The notes: generated by a model not told the origin, from the letters alone. Shown: positions 8,569 to 17,483, counted from the stretch's first letter. The stretch is DNA of 64,000 nucleotides from Myxococcales bacterium (GCA_012960035.1 DUBZ01000135.1:310001-374000), one strand, 5' to 3'. Numbers and translations are program-made.

Positions 8569-8859
8569 CTACCAGTCATGCTCCGTCGCTTCGGTCCAGC
8601 CAAGCTGATTGAGTCCCGCGTAGACACCCCGCGGATTGGTGCGCGCTTCGGCAATGCCGAACATGTTCCCGAACACATATTCACCCGCGGCAAGACGACC
8701 TTTGCCTTGTTACGCTTCCGAACCGCTGTCCTCTTCTTCGGGTAATCCGAGTGCAGCTTTGGCTCGAAGACGAGATCCGAGATCGTGACTGCGGGTACGT
8801 CGGTCTTCCCAATACTGGGGTGGTCGCTCATCACAGCTGAGCCACACGTTATGCCGAAT
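8569..8859 (-). pseudogene. Remnant of an unidentified gene with an in-frame TAA
   Basis: One minus-strand frame reads SCDERPPQYWEDRRTRSHDL, then AKAALGLPEEEDSGSEA and TAA (8710-8712), and continues in the same frame as GRLAAGEYVFGNMFGIAEAR up to a TAG at 8569. The composition and codon use look coding on both sides of the TAA, but no start codon is available at the upstream end, where TAA at 8860 closes the frame. It could be one gene with a nonsense mutation or the tails of two adjacent decayed genes. The family was not recognised. Confidence 0.35.
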
Positions 8860-8862
8860 TTA

Positions 8863-9311
8863 CGGTGACTCCCCGCTCTGCGGCGGAAGCGCGATACCCA
8901 GTCGAGCGTGAAACAGACCCCCGGGCCTCTGGACTGAACATGGTCCACCTCTCGGTGATCGGTCGCGGCGGATTCGTTTCGCCGTTGAGCCTTCGGTCGG
9001 TCATTTTACGAACTTCCGAATGGAATCCGAGTCAACCCTCCTCATCTTTCCACCAACGTCGGATGCCAATGGCGGCGGCCATGGCGACCGCGAGACGAGA
9101 ATGCATGCTTATAGGGGAGAGTCTGTGTGATCAACGTGCCTCAAGAGGTCGAAGAATCCGAGACGGGCTTCCGGTACTCGCCTTCGTCACGCGGGTCTTC
9201 GGAGAGGATGCGTTCGGTCAGTTCTCTAAAATGTGATCCGAAACAAGGCTTCGATCATGAGCAGACGCGACTCCCATAGAGAGCGAGGCCGAAGGATTCG
9301 CCGAGCATTTC
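8863..9311. other. Gene-poor stretch
   Basis: No reading frame here has convincing composition, start and ribosome site. It continues the decayed region that begins after the zinc-ribbon gene. No tRNA, insertion sequence or long repeat was recognised. Confidence 0.5.
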
Positions 9312-9395
9312 CCTCAACACCGGGACCTGACTTGGCTGTACCTTGTCCGATCAAGTCGTGCGCGTAGCAGGTTCGGCTGCGATAGATTGTTAGGC
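9312..9395 (-). repeat. attC-like imperfect palindrome downstream of the small ORF
   Basis: Read on the minus strand, GCCTAAC (9395-9389) contains the TAA stop of the ORF. Read on the plus strand, the element ends with CCTCAAC at 9312-9318, one base away from the RYYYAAC core. Between them, ACCT pairs with AGGT (9325-9328/9369-9372) and GACTTG with CAAGTC (9329-9334/9352-9357). The 84-bp size and folded shape resemble integron attC sites, but the cores are not a perfect pair. Confidence 0.25.
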
Positions 9396-9779
9396 GGCGT
9401 GCTCGCGAAGAGCACGAAGGACTGCAGGCACGACCTTCTGTAGCGGCGGGCCATTCGCTTCGGATGCGGAGAGGAAAAACGCACATTCTTCGATCTCCTT
9501 GGAAATGAACTGGAAATCGGGCGTGAGATCAAACACAGTGGCGATGTAGCTGATTTCGCTTTCGTCGATCTCTCCTTTCAAGAAAGCAGTACACAGTCTC
9601 TTGAGGTGACTCGCTGCCAAAACCAGGAGAGAGCCATCGCTAGTGATGAAGGCTGGGCTAGAGGGGTCGCGCTCAGCCAAGCCGCGCCGATACTCAGGCA
9701 TTGCTGGAGCAATTGCGGCTCGAAGTTCCGTAGTCGACTCCTGGGCGCCGAGGAATTCGTACAAGTCCCGTGCTAGCAC
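9390..9779 (-). CDS. Hypothetical protein, possible integron-type cassette
   Basis: 129 residues from GTG 9779. The composition is normal for a small soluble alpha-helical protein (FITSDGSLLVLAASHLKRLC, then DESEISYIATVFDLTPDFQF). No family was recognised. The gene stands alone in an otherwise decayed stretch. A GTTAGGC sequence ends 7 bp upstream of the start, and the TAA stop is embedded in GCCTAAC, an arrangement typical of integron gene cassettes. No integrase gene is in the window, so cassette origin is only a hypothesis. Confidence 0.6.
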   Translation of the reverse strand: MLARDLYEFLGAQESTTELRAAIAPAMPEYRRGLAERDPSSPAFITSDGSLLVLAASHLKRLCTAFLKGEIDESEISYIATVFDLTPDFQFISKEIEECAFFLSASEANGPPLQKVVPAVLRALREHAA

Positions 9780-9786
9780 TCAATCC

Positions 9787-9840
9787 GCCTAACCGATCGA
9801 CGATTTACCGCGTGGTCTAGCGCCGCGGAGGTCGTCGATC
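9787..9840 (-). repeat. attC-like hairpin upstream of the small ORF
   Basis: GCCTAAC (9787-9793) adjoins a nested hairpin. The outer stem is GATCGACGA/TCGTCGATC (9795-9803/9832-9840) and the inner stem CCGCG/CGCGG (9808-9812/9824-9828), with offset unpaired bases between them. The partner GTTRRRY core on the far side is not evident, so this could equally be an ordinary hairpin. Confidence 0.25.
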
Positions 9841-10035
9841 ATGAAAAGGTTGTCGCCAGATTCTACCGCATTCGATTCAGCCAGCTATCCCATGTCGGAC
9901 TTCATCGTCTTGTTGGCTGGTTGTTCGGGCCCACTTGCGGCTCCTGGCTCATCGTCGAATCGAGGCTGGCAGTAGGTCTCTGAATTCGAGCGATTGGAGT
10001 GGCGGGGCGACCGTACCGTCGTGCGCTGGGCTGCC

Positions 10036-11643
10036 CTACAACAACCGCGAATCATGCCCCTTCCAATACTCATCCTTCAGCAACCGCTTATACAGCTTCC
10101 CCGTTGGATGTCGCGGAAGCTCATCCCGGAAATCAATCGATCGCGGACACTTCACGTCCGCCAGATGTTCGCGGCAATACGCGATCAGTTCTCGCTCTAG
10201 CGCTTCGCCTGCATCCTCGGAGTTCGCTGGCTGAACGACCGCCTTCACTTCTTCGCCGAAGTCCGCGTTCGGAACCCCGAACACTGCCACGTCCGTCACC
10301 TTTGGATGAACCGTCAATACGTTTTCCGTCTCCTGGGGATAGATGTTGACGCCGCCGCTGATGATCATGTTGGACTTGCGGTCGGTGAGGTAGAGGAAGC
10401 CGTCTTCGTCGACGCGGCCGATGTCGCCGAGGGTGCTCCAGCCATTGGCGAGGCGACCGGCGGCCGTCTTCTCTGGATCGTTGTGGTATTCAAAACTCTG
10501 CAGGCCGCTCGAGAAGTAGATGCCGCCTTCTTCACCCTGGGCGACTTCGTTTCCATCGTCGTCGACGATATGGAGTTCACCGCTCACGGCTTTTCCGACG
10601 GTTCCCTTGTGGGCGAGCCAGTCCGGGGGTGACGCGTAGCAGAAGCCGTTGCCCTCGGTGCCGGCGTAGTACTCGTGGACCACCGGGCCCCACCAATTCA
10701 TCATTTTTTCCTTGATCGGAATGGGGCAGGGCGCGGCCGCATGGATGGCGCATTCGAGGCTGCTGACGTCGTAGGAAATTCGGACGTCTTCGTCGAGCTT
10801 CAGCATGCGGACGAACATGGTCGGGACCCATTGGCTGTGGGTGACGCCGTAGGTTTGGATGGTCTTGAGTGCGCCTTCGGCGTCGAAGCGTTCCATGGCG
10901 ACGACGGTGGCGCCGATGCGCTGGAACTGGGTACAGAATCGCAGCGGCGCGCTGTGGTACAGCGGGGCCGGGGAGAGGTAGACCGATTTGTCCGAGCCGC
11001 CGAAGAGGAAGCGAGTCATGAGGGTGAGGCCTTCGCCGGTGCCAAGGGGCTCGTTCGAGAAGGCGGGCTTCACGCCCTTGGGTCGGCCGGTGGTTCCCGA
11101 GGAGTAGAGCATGGGCTGAGCTTCGATGCGCTTTGTGAGGGGCTCGGCGGAGGCCGCTGCGATCGTATCTTCGTAGGAGTCGAATCCGGGGAGTGGGCCG
11201 CCCACGCTCAGTCTGATCTCGAGTTTTTCGAGGACGTCGCCGAGGCCAGAAAGAGACTCGGCCATATAGGGGCTCGAAATCAGAGCGCGGCTTCCGCTGT
11301 CTTGGATGACGTAGCCGAGTTCATCGGCGGTCAGGCGTGAGCTGATCGCGGTGTAGTAGAGGCCCGCGTAGTGGGCGCCCCAGAGAATCGCGAAGAATTC
11401 CGGGCGGTTCTCCATGCAGAAGGCGATGTGGTCGCCGGGCTTGAAGCCAGCCTCGCGAAAGACCTGGGAGAGTCGATTCGCCGCATCGTCGAGCTCCCGG
11501 TAGGTCACGACGACTCCGGATTCCGCCATGATGACGGCGGGATGGTCGGGTGTCTTGGCGGCCCAGGCTCCCGGGTACGCCTCGAGGGGTTGGGTGGCAT
11601 CTGATTCCGGTGTGGCCGGATCATTTGAAGTCGCATCGGTCAT
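10036..11643 (-). CDS. AMP-dependent acyl-CoA synthetase
   Basis: 535 residues from ATG 11643, chosen because AAGGAG lies about 8 nt upstream; the longer open frame to 11727 adds an unlikely leader. ANL-superfamily motifs are complete: P-loop YSSGTTGRPKGV, YYAGTEGNGFCY (A5), the hinge region STLGDIGRVDEDGFLYLTDR, SNMIISGGVNIYPQETE (A8) and the catalytic lysine in RHPTGKLYKR near the C terminus. It should activate a carboxylic acid to an acyl-CoA via acyl-AMP. It is the last gene of the minus-strand block that includes DUF7064-like, DUF6285 and phosphotransferase genes, though a 409-bp gap suggests its own promoter. Substrate chain length is unknown. Confidence 0.95.
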   Translation of the reverse strand: MTDATSNDPATPESDATQPLEAYPGAWAAKTPDHPAVIMAESGVVVTYRELDDAANRLSQVFREAGFKPGDHIAFCMENRPEFFAILWGAHYAGLYYTAISSRLTADELGYVIQDSGSRALISSPYMAESLSGLGDVLEKLEIRLSVGGPLPGFDSYEDTIAAASAEPLTKRIEAQPMLYSSGTTGRPKGVKPAFSNEPLGTGEGLTLMTRFLFGGSDKSVYLSPAPLYHSAPLRFCTQFQRIGATVVAMERFDAEGALKTIQTYGVTHSQWVPTMFVRMLKLDEDVRISYDVSSLECAIHAAAPCPIPIKEKMMNWWGPVVHEYYAGTEGNGFCYASPPDWLAHKGTVGKAVSGELHIVDDDGNEVAQGEEGGIYFSSGLQSFEYHNDPEKTAAGRLANGWSTLGDIGRVDEDGFLYLTDRKSNMIISGGVNIYPQETENVLTVHPKVTDVAVFGVPNADFGEEVKAVVQPANSEDAGEALERELIAYCREHLADVKCPRSIDFRDELPRHPTGKLYKRLLKDEYWKGHDSRLL

Positions 11644-12052
11644 TGGGGGGCTCCTTGGGTTGATGATCGGATAGCAAATCGAGATGCCTCCGCACACCGA
11701 CGCCGGGCACGCCGGACGACACCCCATGACGCCCGACGGTGCTAACCCGACCGAAACACGAAGCGGCCCGGATCATTTCGAAAGAATTGTTCACACACGC
11801 GCGGAACGAACATTCCTCGCATTCCATTCCGGGTTATTTTCGTCGCGAAACGTCAGCTCATCTCGACTTCATTTCGTTTCGTGATTTAAACGACGTCGCA
11901 TAACAATTTTGGCTCGCGGTATACGGTTTGCAACTGTACGCACGCGAAGTACAAGACCGCCAACTTGCCAACTCCGTTGAGATGTTCTTTTTCGAGTTCT
12001 CCGCAATCCAGTGCCCTGTCGCGCTTTTTCTGAAGACGCCCGGGGCGCGTTC
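11644..12052. other. 409-bp intergenic region
   Basis: This lies between the phosphotransferase stop and the acyl-CoA synthetase start, both on the minus strand. It is more AT-rich than its neighbours around 11760-11930, as expected for a promoter region. I could not assign a clear -35/-10 pair or a strong dyad, and no ORF here is convincing. Confidence 0.5.
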
Positions 12053-13012
12053 TCAAATCAAACGAAGTAAATCGTATTCAAGTTCGACGACGCGCCGGCC
12101 ACTAGCGGCCAGGACGATCGAGGTCGTCTCTTCATTCAAATAGGCCTGCCCCTGTCGAGCCAGTCCGAGCCCCCACCACAAAGTTCGCGCGACGGTCCAC
12201 CAATGGAAGGCTTGCGCGCGCCATTGCCCGCCGGCCTTTTCATAGGCGGCGCGTAGATCAGCCAGCGATCCGATGCCCCCGACTTCGAATGCGTCGGCTC
12301 CGAAGCGCCAGGTTCGCAGGCAGAGCCACGCGAGATCTTCCATGGGATCGCCGAGATGAACCAGCTCCCAGTCGAGAACCGCAGTGAGTCCGGATTCCGC
12401 GGCCAGGAAGTTCCCGAGGCGGAAGTCCCCATGCACCACGACGGGTTCGCCTTCGAAGTCCGGCGCGTTTTGCCGGAGCCATCGGACGCCGAGCCGAAAT
12501 GTTGGATGCGGCGTCGCCAGGGATTCGAGCAGGGCCTCCATCTCGTCTGCGTAGCGATTCGGATCGCCGAGGTTCTGTAGCGCCTTGAAGTCGCTGGTCG
12601 GAATTTGATGGATCTGACTGAGTGCGCGGCCGCAATCGGCGGTGAGACCCGATCGAAGTCGTGGGTTCGCTTCGACCAGCCGGAGAATGCGGCGGGGAAT
12701 GGATTCGCCTTCGACGTGTTCGGAGATGATCGTTCCCGAAGCGGAATCGACGGCGAGGATATGGGGGACGACGACGCCTGCTACTTCGGCCGCACGAAGA
12801 AGTCCCGCCTCGTTTTCGACTGAATGCGTGTCGACGCCGACGCCGGCGATTTGCGCGACGGCCTTCGTGGTTTTTCCCGACTTCTTTACGTCGAGAAAGA
12901 GGGATCTTCGCTGTGCTCCGAGCGAGGCCACGCCGGTGACAGCGACCTCGCAGTCGCCAGGGAGAAGCTCCGCCAGCCTCTGTTCGAGAGCGCGCGTTTC
13001 ATCGACCGTCAT
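12053..13012 (-). CDS. APH-like phosphotransferase family protein
   Basis: 319 residues from ATG 13012. The catalytic loop is VVVHGDFRLGNFL and the metal-binding motif VLDWELVHLGDPMEDLAWLC, both characteristic of the aminoglycoside phosphotransferase/ACAD10-like kinase fold. The N-lobe is short and the C-terminal part (WWTVARTLWWGLGLARQGQ) is typical of the acyl-CoA-associated branch rather than antibiotic resistance. Its start overlaps the stop of the DUF6285 gene by 4 bp (ATGA), implying translational coupling. It may phosphorylate a hydroxy-acid or hydroxyacyl-CoA substrate, as proposed for ACAD10/11 relatives; here that is inference. Confidence 0.88.
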   Translation of the reverse strand: MTVDETRALEQRLAELLPGDCEVAVTGVASLGAQRRSLFLDVKKSGKTTKAVAQIAGVGVDTHSVENEAGLLRAAEVAGVVVPHILAVDSASGTIISEHVEGESIPRRILRLVEANPRLRSGLTADCGRALSQIHQIPTSDFKALQNLGDPNRYADEMEALLESLATPHPTFRLGVRWLRQNAPDFEGEPVVVHGDFRLGNFLAAESGLTAVLDWELVHLGDPMEDLAWLCLRTWRFGADAFEVGGIGSLADLRAAYEKAGGQWRAQAFHWWTVARTLWWGLGLARQGQAYLNEETTSIVLAASGRRVVELEYDLLRLI

Positions 13013-13356
13013 GAATCATAACCAGGGCGGTCGATGGCGAGTCGGCTCCGGACGTCTTTGATAAGAACTTCGTGCGAGGCTGTTGCGAACTCATCATCCG
13101 CGTCGCGCAGCGCGCGGTCGAACTCCGCAACGAGTTCGGGGAGCGAGGCGTCCTGGCCGAGAAGATCGGCAAGGGATTGGCGAGTCTCCTCGGATGCGGC
13201 CGGTCCCGCCTCGAATTCACGCTCGAGAATCAGACAGAGGTTGGCGACGACGCGAACGGAATGACGCGTGGCCCCCGACGTCTCTGCAAGTACTTCGTCC
13301 GTGAGAGTCTTTGCCATCGCTTTCAGAAGTTCTGCGGCGTCGGGTCGGTCGAGCAT
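13009..13356 (-). CDS. DUF6285-type small protein
   Basis: 115 residues from ATG 13356, helical and acidic. The start RPDAAELLKAMAKTLTDEVL and the middle SVRVVANLCLILEREFEAGP match the pattern I associate with DUF6285, a family usually found next to APH-like phosphotransferases. It overlaps the downstream phosphotransferase by 4 bp. This constant pairing suggests a partner or accessory subunit, but no activity is established. The assignment is from memory of the family pattern. Confidence 0.75.
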   Translation of the reverse strand: MLDRPDAAELLKAMAKTLTDEVLAETSGATRHSVRVVANLCLILEREFEAGPAASEETRQSLADLLGQDASLPELVAEFDRALRDADDEFATASHEVLIKDVRSRLAIDRPGYDS

Positions 13357-13443
13357 GAGCCTCTTTCGGGTCGGTCTTGTTTAGCGCGGTTGGCGACGGT
13401 CGATTTCGACCGCCTTGACCGATGGCCGATCGCGAGTTCGATT

Positions 13444-14421
13444 CTATTCGATCGGAACGAGTGGTTGACCCTCGTCATCGAATTGATGCAAGTATTCGGC
13501 GATTCCGTAGCCGGTCTGTCCCTCGTAGGTCCAGCTGGCCAGGCCTTCGTTCACGACGGTTTCGCCCGGGCGCACGCCACCGGGAAAGACGCGCATGACA
13601 TCCGCCCGCAGTTCATGCTCCCGACCCAATTTGTCGACCGCGGTCACGAAACAGGTCTTTTGCGTCACCTCGTCTGATCGGGTTTCCGTGCGCACCCGCC
13701 ATTCGACGAGGCTCGCGAGTTCGTTGTCGCGCCAGACCCAACCCCGATGGAGGTCGCCGGCGTCAGTTCCAATTCGAATGCCCCCGAAATGGACGTCATC
13801 GGAAATGTTGATCGAGAACCAGCGCCACATCTTCGGTCCGCCCCAGCGTCGCGGCCCCCAGGATTTGTCTCGATTGCCGCGCGCGCGATCACCGAGCGTC
13901 TGTCGAATACCATCGGATTCGATCCAGCCCGACCATCGACCCGCCTGTTCGAGATGCCCCTTGCCCGTGGATCCGGCTGTTTCCGCGCTCGCGCCCTCCT
14001 TCTTCTTGCCCTGGCCGTCGACGCCGATCATCGGTGTGAGTGCATCGAACTCGAGATCGAGAGAGAAGGGAATCTTGCGATGTTCACGGGTCTTGAGATC
14101 GTAGAGCCGTGCTTCAGTGTCTGCTGTGAGATGCCAGCGCTTGCCTTCGTTCTGGCACGTGTATCGAACGCCGCCAACTTCCAAGGGCGACTCACACATC
14201 TCCTTTTGTTCGCGCTTGGCACGCACGAACGCGATCTGGTTATTCGGTTGCCAACTCGCGAGCATGACGTCCATCGTCCCTTCGTTGGGGCGGATTCCGA
14301 TTCGCGTGTACAGGCCAACGTCCGAGTCCGGGTCATAGCCATTGAAGTAATAGGATTCACTCCAGGCGGATTCGCCTTCGACGGGATGCATTCGGTCGTG
14401 CGCGGGGTTGAGAATAGGCAT
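13444..14421 (-). CDS. DUF7064/CrtC-like beta-barrel family protein
   Basis: 325 residues from ATG 14421. It begins MPILNPAHDRMHPVEGESAW and continues SESYYFNGYDPDSDVGLYTR, the usual opening of proteins annotated as DUF7064/DUF7065 or hydroxyneurosporene-synthase-like. Trp- and Gly-rich beta segments (RWSGWIESDGIRQTLGDRAR, WGPRRWGGPKMWRWFSINIS) run through the protein. There is no signal peptide. It is probably the first gene of an operon with the DUF6285 and phosphotransferase genes 87 bp downstream. A lipocalin-like binding or hydratase role for a hydrophobic substrate is possible but unproven. Confidence 0.75.
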   Translation of the reverse strand: MPILNPAHDRMHPVEGESAWSESYYFNGYDPDSDVGLYTRIGIRPNEGTMDVMLASWQPNNQIAFVRAKREQKEMCESPLEVGGVRYTCQNEGKRWHLTADTEARLYDLKTREHRKIPFSLDLEFDALTPMIGVDGQGKKKEGASAETAGSTGKGHLEQAGRWSGWIESDGIRQTLGDRARGNRDKSWGPRRWGGPKMWRWFSINISDDVHFGGIRIGTDAGDLHRGWVWRDNELASLVEWRVRTETRSDEVTQKTCFVTAVDKLGREHELRADVMRVFPGGVRPGETVVNEGLASWTYEGQTGYGIAEYLHQFDDEGQPLVPIE

Positions 14422-14496
14422 GGCAGGTTCGAGTCTCCGTTTTCGAGTGTCCCGATAAGTGAAGCGGGCGCTGGGTTCCCATACAATTGTACAGAT

Positions 14497-16236
14497 TCAT
14501 CCGGTCTGCCTCGCGGCGCTCGCTTTGTGCTCGCCGTCTCGCCCGGCGGCGCCCCGAACCGCGTAGAAAAGAAGTGCCGCTGAGATCCCGCTTGCGGCGA
14601 GCCCCCAGGCGAGTTTTCCGAAGAGAAGCCAGCCGACTGCGGCGATCGCGGCATAGATCCCAATGGTCGCTGAGCCTACATCGAGCCAGGGGCGGAGGCC
14701 GATCCGCCTGAGCGGGATCTCGGTTTGAATCGCGACGGGGGCCCACGCCCCGGCCGGTCGAACCCGTTCATAGAATACCCGCAGGACCGAAGCGTCTTCA
14801 GGCGATGTCAGCCACATGACCATGAAGGCGATCGGGATGGAGAAGCCGACGACGACGACCAGCGAGAAAGGAAACGCAATGTCCGTGAATACGGCGACGA
14901 AATTCGCACCCACGAGCGACGCGGTCATGACCGCGATCTCGGTCCACGCATTGATACGCCACCAGAGCCAGCGAAGAAGTCCGATTAGTCCGGTTCCGGC
15001 GCCGATGGTCGCAAGCAGTTTCCAGGCTCCGGCGACGGAATCCATGCCGAGGGTGGCGGCGCTGCCGATCGCGGCGAGTCCGATGACGCTGACGCGGGCG
15101 AACCAGATGAGCCGCTGTTGTGATGCGTTCGGGTTGATGAATCGGGCATAGACATCGTGGGTCAGATAGGAGGCGCCCCAATTCAGCTGGGTGTCGATGG
15201 TCGACATGAAGGCCGCGAGCATGGCCGCGAGTAGGATTCCCCGCAGCCCGCTTGGCAACACGTCGAGCATGACCATGACATAGCCGGCCTCGGGATCTTC
15301 GAGGCCCGGGAAGCGGGCGAGTGCCACGAGTCCAACAAGGATCCACGGCCACGGGCGCAGCGCGAAATGCGCGATCGCATACCACAGAGAGGCCAGGCGG
15401 GCGTCGCGTTCGCTGCGTGTGGCGAGGATTCGCTGGGCGATGTAGCCGTTGCCTTCGGTGTTGCCACTCGACCAACTCTTGACGCCGACGTAGGCGAGAA
15501 AAGCCCAGAAGGCTTCACCGTCCGCGGGCGATGGGATCAGGTCGAGTACCCGCGTGTTTCCTTCGAGGCCCTGAGATTGTGTGATGCCGTCGAGGAGTTG
15601 AGAAAGCCCGCCGAAATCGGAGACAGCGAAGACCGCCAGGAGGATCGAGCCCGATAGTGCGAGGCCAAATTGGAGGAAGTCGGTCAGCACGACACCTAAC
15701 AGTCCAGCGAGCAGCGTATAGCCGACGGTGAGCGCGAAGAGCCCAGCCAGTACCATCCCGCTCTCACTCTCATCGAGCCCCAAGGCCAGGGAAATAACCT
15801 TGAGCATGGCGAGGTTCACCCAGCCCATCACGATCGCGTTTCGCAGCACACCGAAATACAGGGCGCGGAAGAGCCTCAGTGCCGCGGCCGGTCGCCCACC
15901 GTATCGGAGTTCGGTGATCTCGTTGTCGGTCAGCACTCGGCTTCGACGCCAGAGATGGCTGACCATGAAAGTGCCGATCACGACCGGCAGGACGTCGGCC
16001 CACCAGAACCAGTTCCCTGCGATTCCATCGGTGGCGACCAGGCCCGCGATGGCGAGGGGCGTGTCCGCGGCAAAGGTCGTTGCGGCGATTGACGTTCCGG
16101 CCAGCCACCACGGCAGAGTTCGTCCCGCGGCGAAAAAAGACTCGGTGTTTTCGGAGGCTTTTCTCGCGTGCCAGGCTCCCCAGCCAAGGGTCAACGCGAG
16201 ATAGAGGGCGACGATGCTGAAGTCGAGCGTGGTCAG
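14497..16236 (-). CDS. Sodium:solute symporter (SSS family), probable CTG start
   Basis: About 579 residues and roughly 13 membrane helices. SSS hallmarks include ESFFAAGRTLPWWLAGTSI and, in TM5-6, YTLLAGLLGVVLTDFLQFGL. The first helix (DFSIVALYLALTLGWGAW) begins before the TTG at 16194. The frame upstream of that has no ATG or GTG before a stop, only CTG at 16236, giving LTTLDFSIVALYL. That CTG overlaps the stop of the upstream RND remnant in the form CTGA, the analogue of an ATGA coupling. I therefore favour CTG, with TTG 16194 as the conservative alternative. Substrate is unknown. Confidence 0.82.
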   Translation of the reverse strand: MTTLDFSIVALYLALTLGWGAWHARKASENTESFFAAGRTLPWWLAGTSIAATTFAADTPLAIAGLVATDGIAGNWFWWADVLPVVIGTFMVSHLWRRSRVLTDNEITELRYGGRPAAALRLFRALYFGVLRNAIVMGWVNLAMLKVISLALGLDESESGMVLAGLFALTVGYTLLAGLLGVVLTDFLQFGLALSGSILLAVFAVSDFGGLSQLLDGITQSQGLEGNTRVLDLIPSPADGEAFWAFLAYVGVKSWSSGNTEGNGYIAQRILATRSERDARLASLWYAIAHFALRPWPWILVGLVALARFPGLEDPEAGYVMVMLDVLPSGLRGILLAAMLAAFMSTIDTQLNWGASYLTHDVYARFINPNASQQRLIWFARVSVIGLAAIGSAATLGMDSVAGAWKLLATIGAGTGLIGLLRWLWWRINAWTEIAVMTASLVGANFVAVFTDIAFPFSLVVVVGFSIPIAFMVMWLTSPEDASVLRVFYERVRPAGAWAPVAIQTEIPLRRIGLRPWLDVGSATIGIYAAIAAVGWLLFGKLAWGLAASGISAALLFYAVRGAAGRDGEHKASAARQTG

Positions 16237-17483
16237 ACTGGAACTCCAGTTTCGGATTCATTGGAACCCGACATGGGCCCAGATCCGGTTGCGGATCCAC
16301 GCGCCTCGCGCAGCGTCGCGAAGAGACGCCGGCCTCGATCCTCCCATTCCGAAAGCGTTGCATAGCTGAGTGGAATCGCGAAGAGCGTGCCGAACATTGC
16401 GAAGAGTAGACCGAAGGCGATCGCCGCGGCGAAGGGCCCGTAGCTCTTCGAGGAACCGAGTAAGCCAAAGGCCATGGACAAGAGCGCGGCCACCGTCGTC
16501 ATCGTTGTCAGGATCACGGGTCGAAGTCGCTGTGCCCCGGCCTGGGCAACGGCTTCCAGCATGGGCATTCCATTTCTGCGCGCACGGTTGATGAAGTCGA
16601 CCAGGACGAGCGCATCGTTGACGACCACGCCGGCGAGTCCAACCGATGCATAGAGAAGGCTGAAACTGATTTTGTAGTCGAGTGCGCCAACGCCGAAGAC
16701 GATTCCCGCGAAGCCCAATGGGATCGAAGTGAGGACAATAAATGGCTGCAGATAACTTCGAAAGAGTGTCGCGAGCAGCATGTAGATCAGAAGCAGGGCC
16801 ACCGGAAACGCCGCAAACGTATTGGCCATGGCTTCGTTGGTCTCTTGGTACTCGCCGCCATAGATCAAGTCGACCTGAGGGAATCGCGCGCGAATGTCGG
16901 CGAAACGGGCTTCGAGATTTCGACCGACCGAAATGCTCGTTGCCAAATCATCATCGACATCGGCGAAGACGGTGACTGCGCGCTGGCCGTTTACCCGGCG
17001 ATAGGCGAGGTACCCGTTCGACGTTTGGAGATCCGTGACGTCTGCGAGACGGATCAAATGCCCGGTCGAGCTTCGAACTTCGACTTCCAGGAGGTCGAGA
17101 ATGCGATCGCGCTGAGCGGGCTCCAGCAGCACCCGGATATCATCGTCTTCGACGGCCGAGGGGGCCCGGAAGCTCGAGGACAAGATTCCGTCGTTGGCCG
17201 CACGAAGCGCATTGGCCAGGTCCTCGAAGGTGAGTCCGTAGGGCCCTGCGCGTTCGTCATCGATTCGAAGCTGTAGCTCCCGCGGCCCCTCTTTCAGGTT
17301 GTCGTCAATTCCGAATACGCCGGGGATCGTGGCGAGATGGGCCTGTATGCGCGACTCTCGTTCGCGGACTTTGACAGCGCCGTCGGAGGTCAGGAGTCCC
17401 AGATAGGCGGCGATCGAGATCACAATCGCGAGTCCCACGACAAGGGCTGACGTTCGATTGTTTTTCAACCAATTCACGACCAA
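16233..17483 (-). pseudogene. Truncated RND efflux transporter remnant
   Basis: 416 residues from TTG 17483. A membrane helix (ALVVGLAIVISIAAYLGLL) leads within about ten residues to PGVFGIDDNLKEGPRELQLR, which in full-length AcrB-type proteins lies over 150 residues later, so the PN2/PC1 part is deleted. PC2, docking and the last five helices follow (SVGLAGVVVNDALVLVDFIN; RPVILTTMTTVAALLSMAFG). The whole N-terminal half of a normal about 1,030-residue protein is absent. No membrane-fusion or outer-membrane partner is nearby. It may be inactive or have acquired a reduced role; the frame itself is intact. Confidence 0.6.

Noticed and set aside
10675-11340. 221-codon plus-strand ORF opposite the acyl-CoA synthetase
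   Set aside because: It is Gly/Glu/Val-rich shadow sequence of a well-supported ANL enzyme on the other strand.
13747-14583. 278-codon plus-strand ORF opposite the DUF7064-like gene
   Set aside because: Antisense shadow without domain similarity, while the minus-strand frame has family-like motifs.
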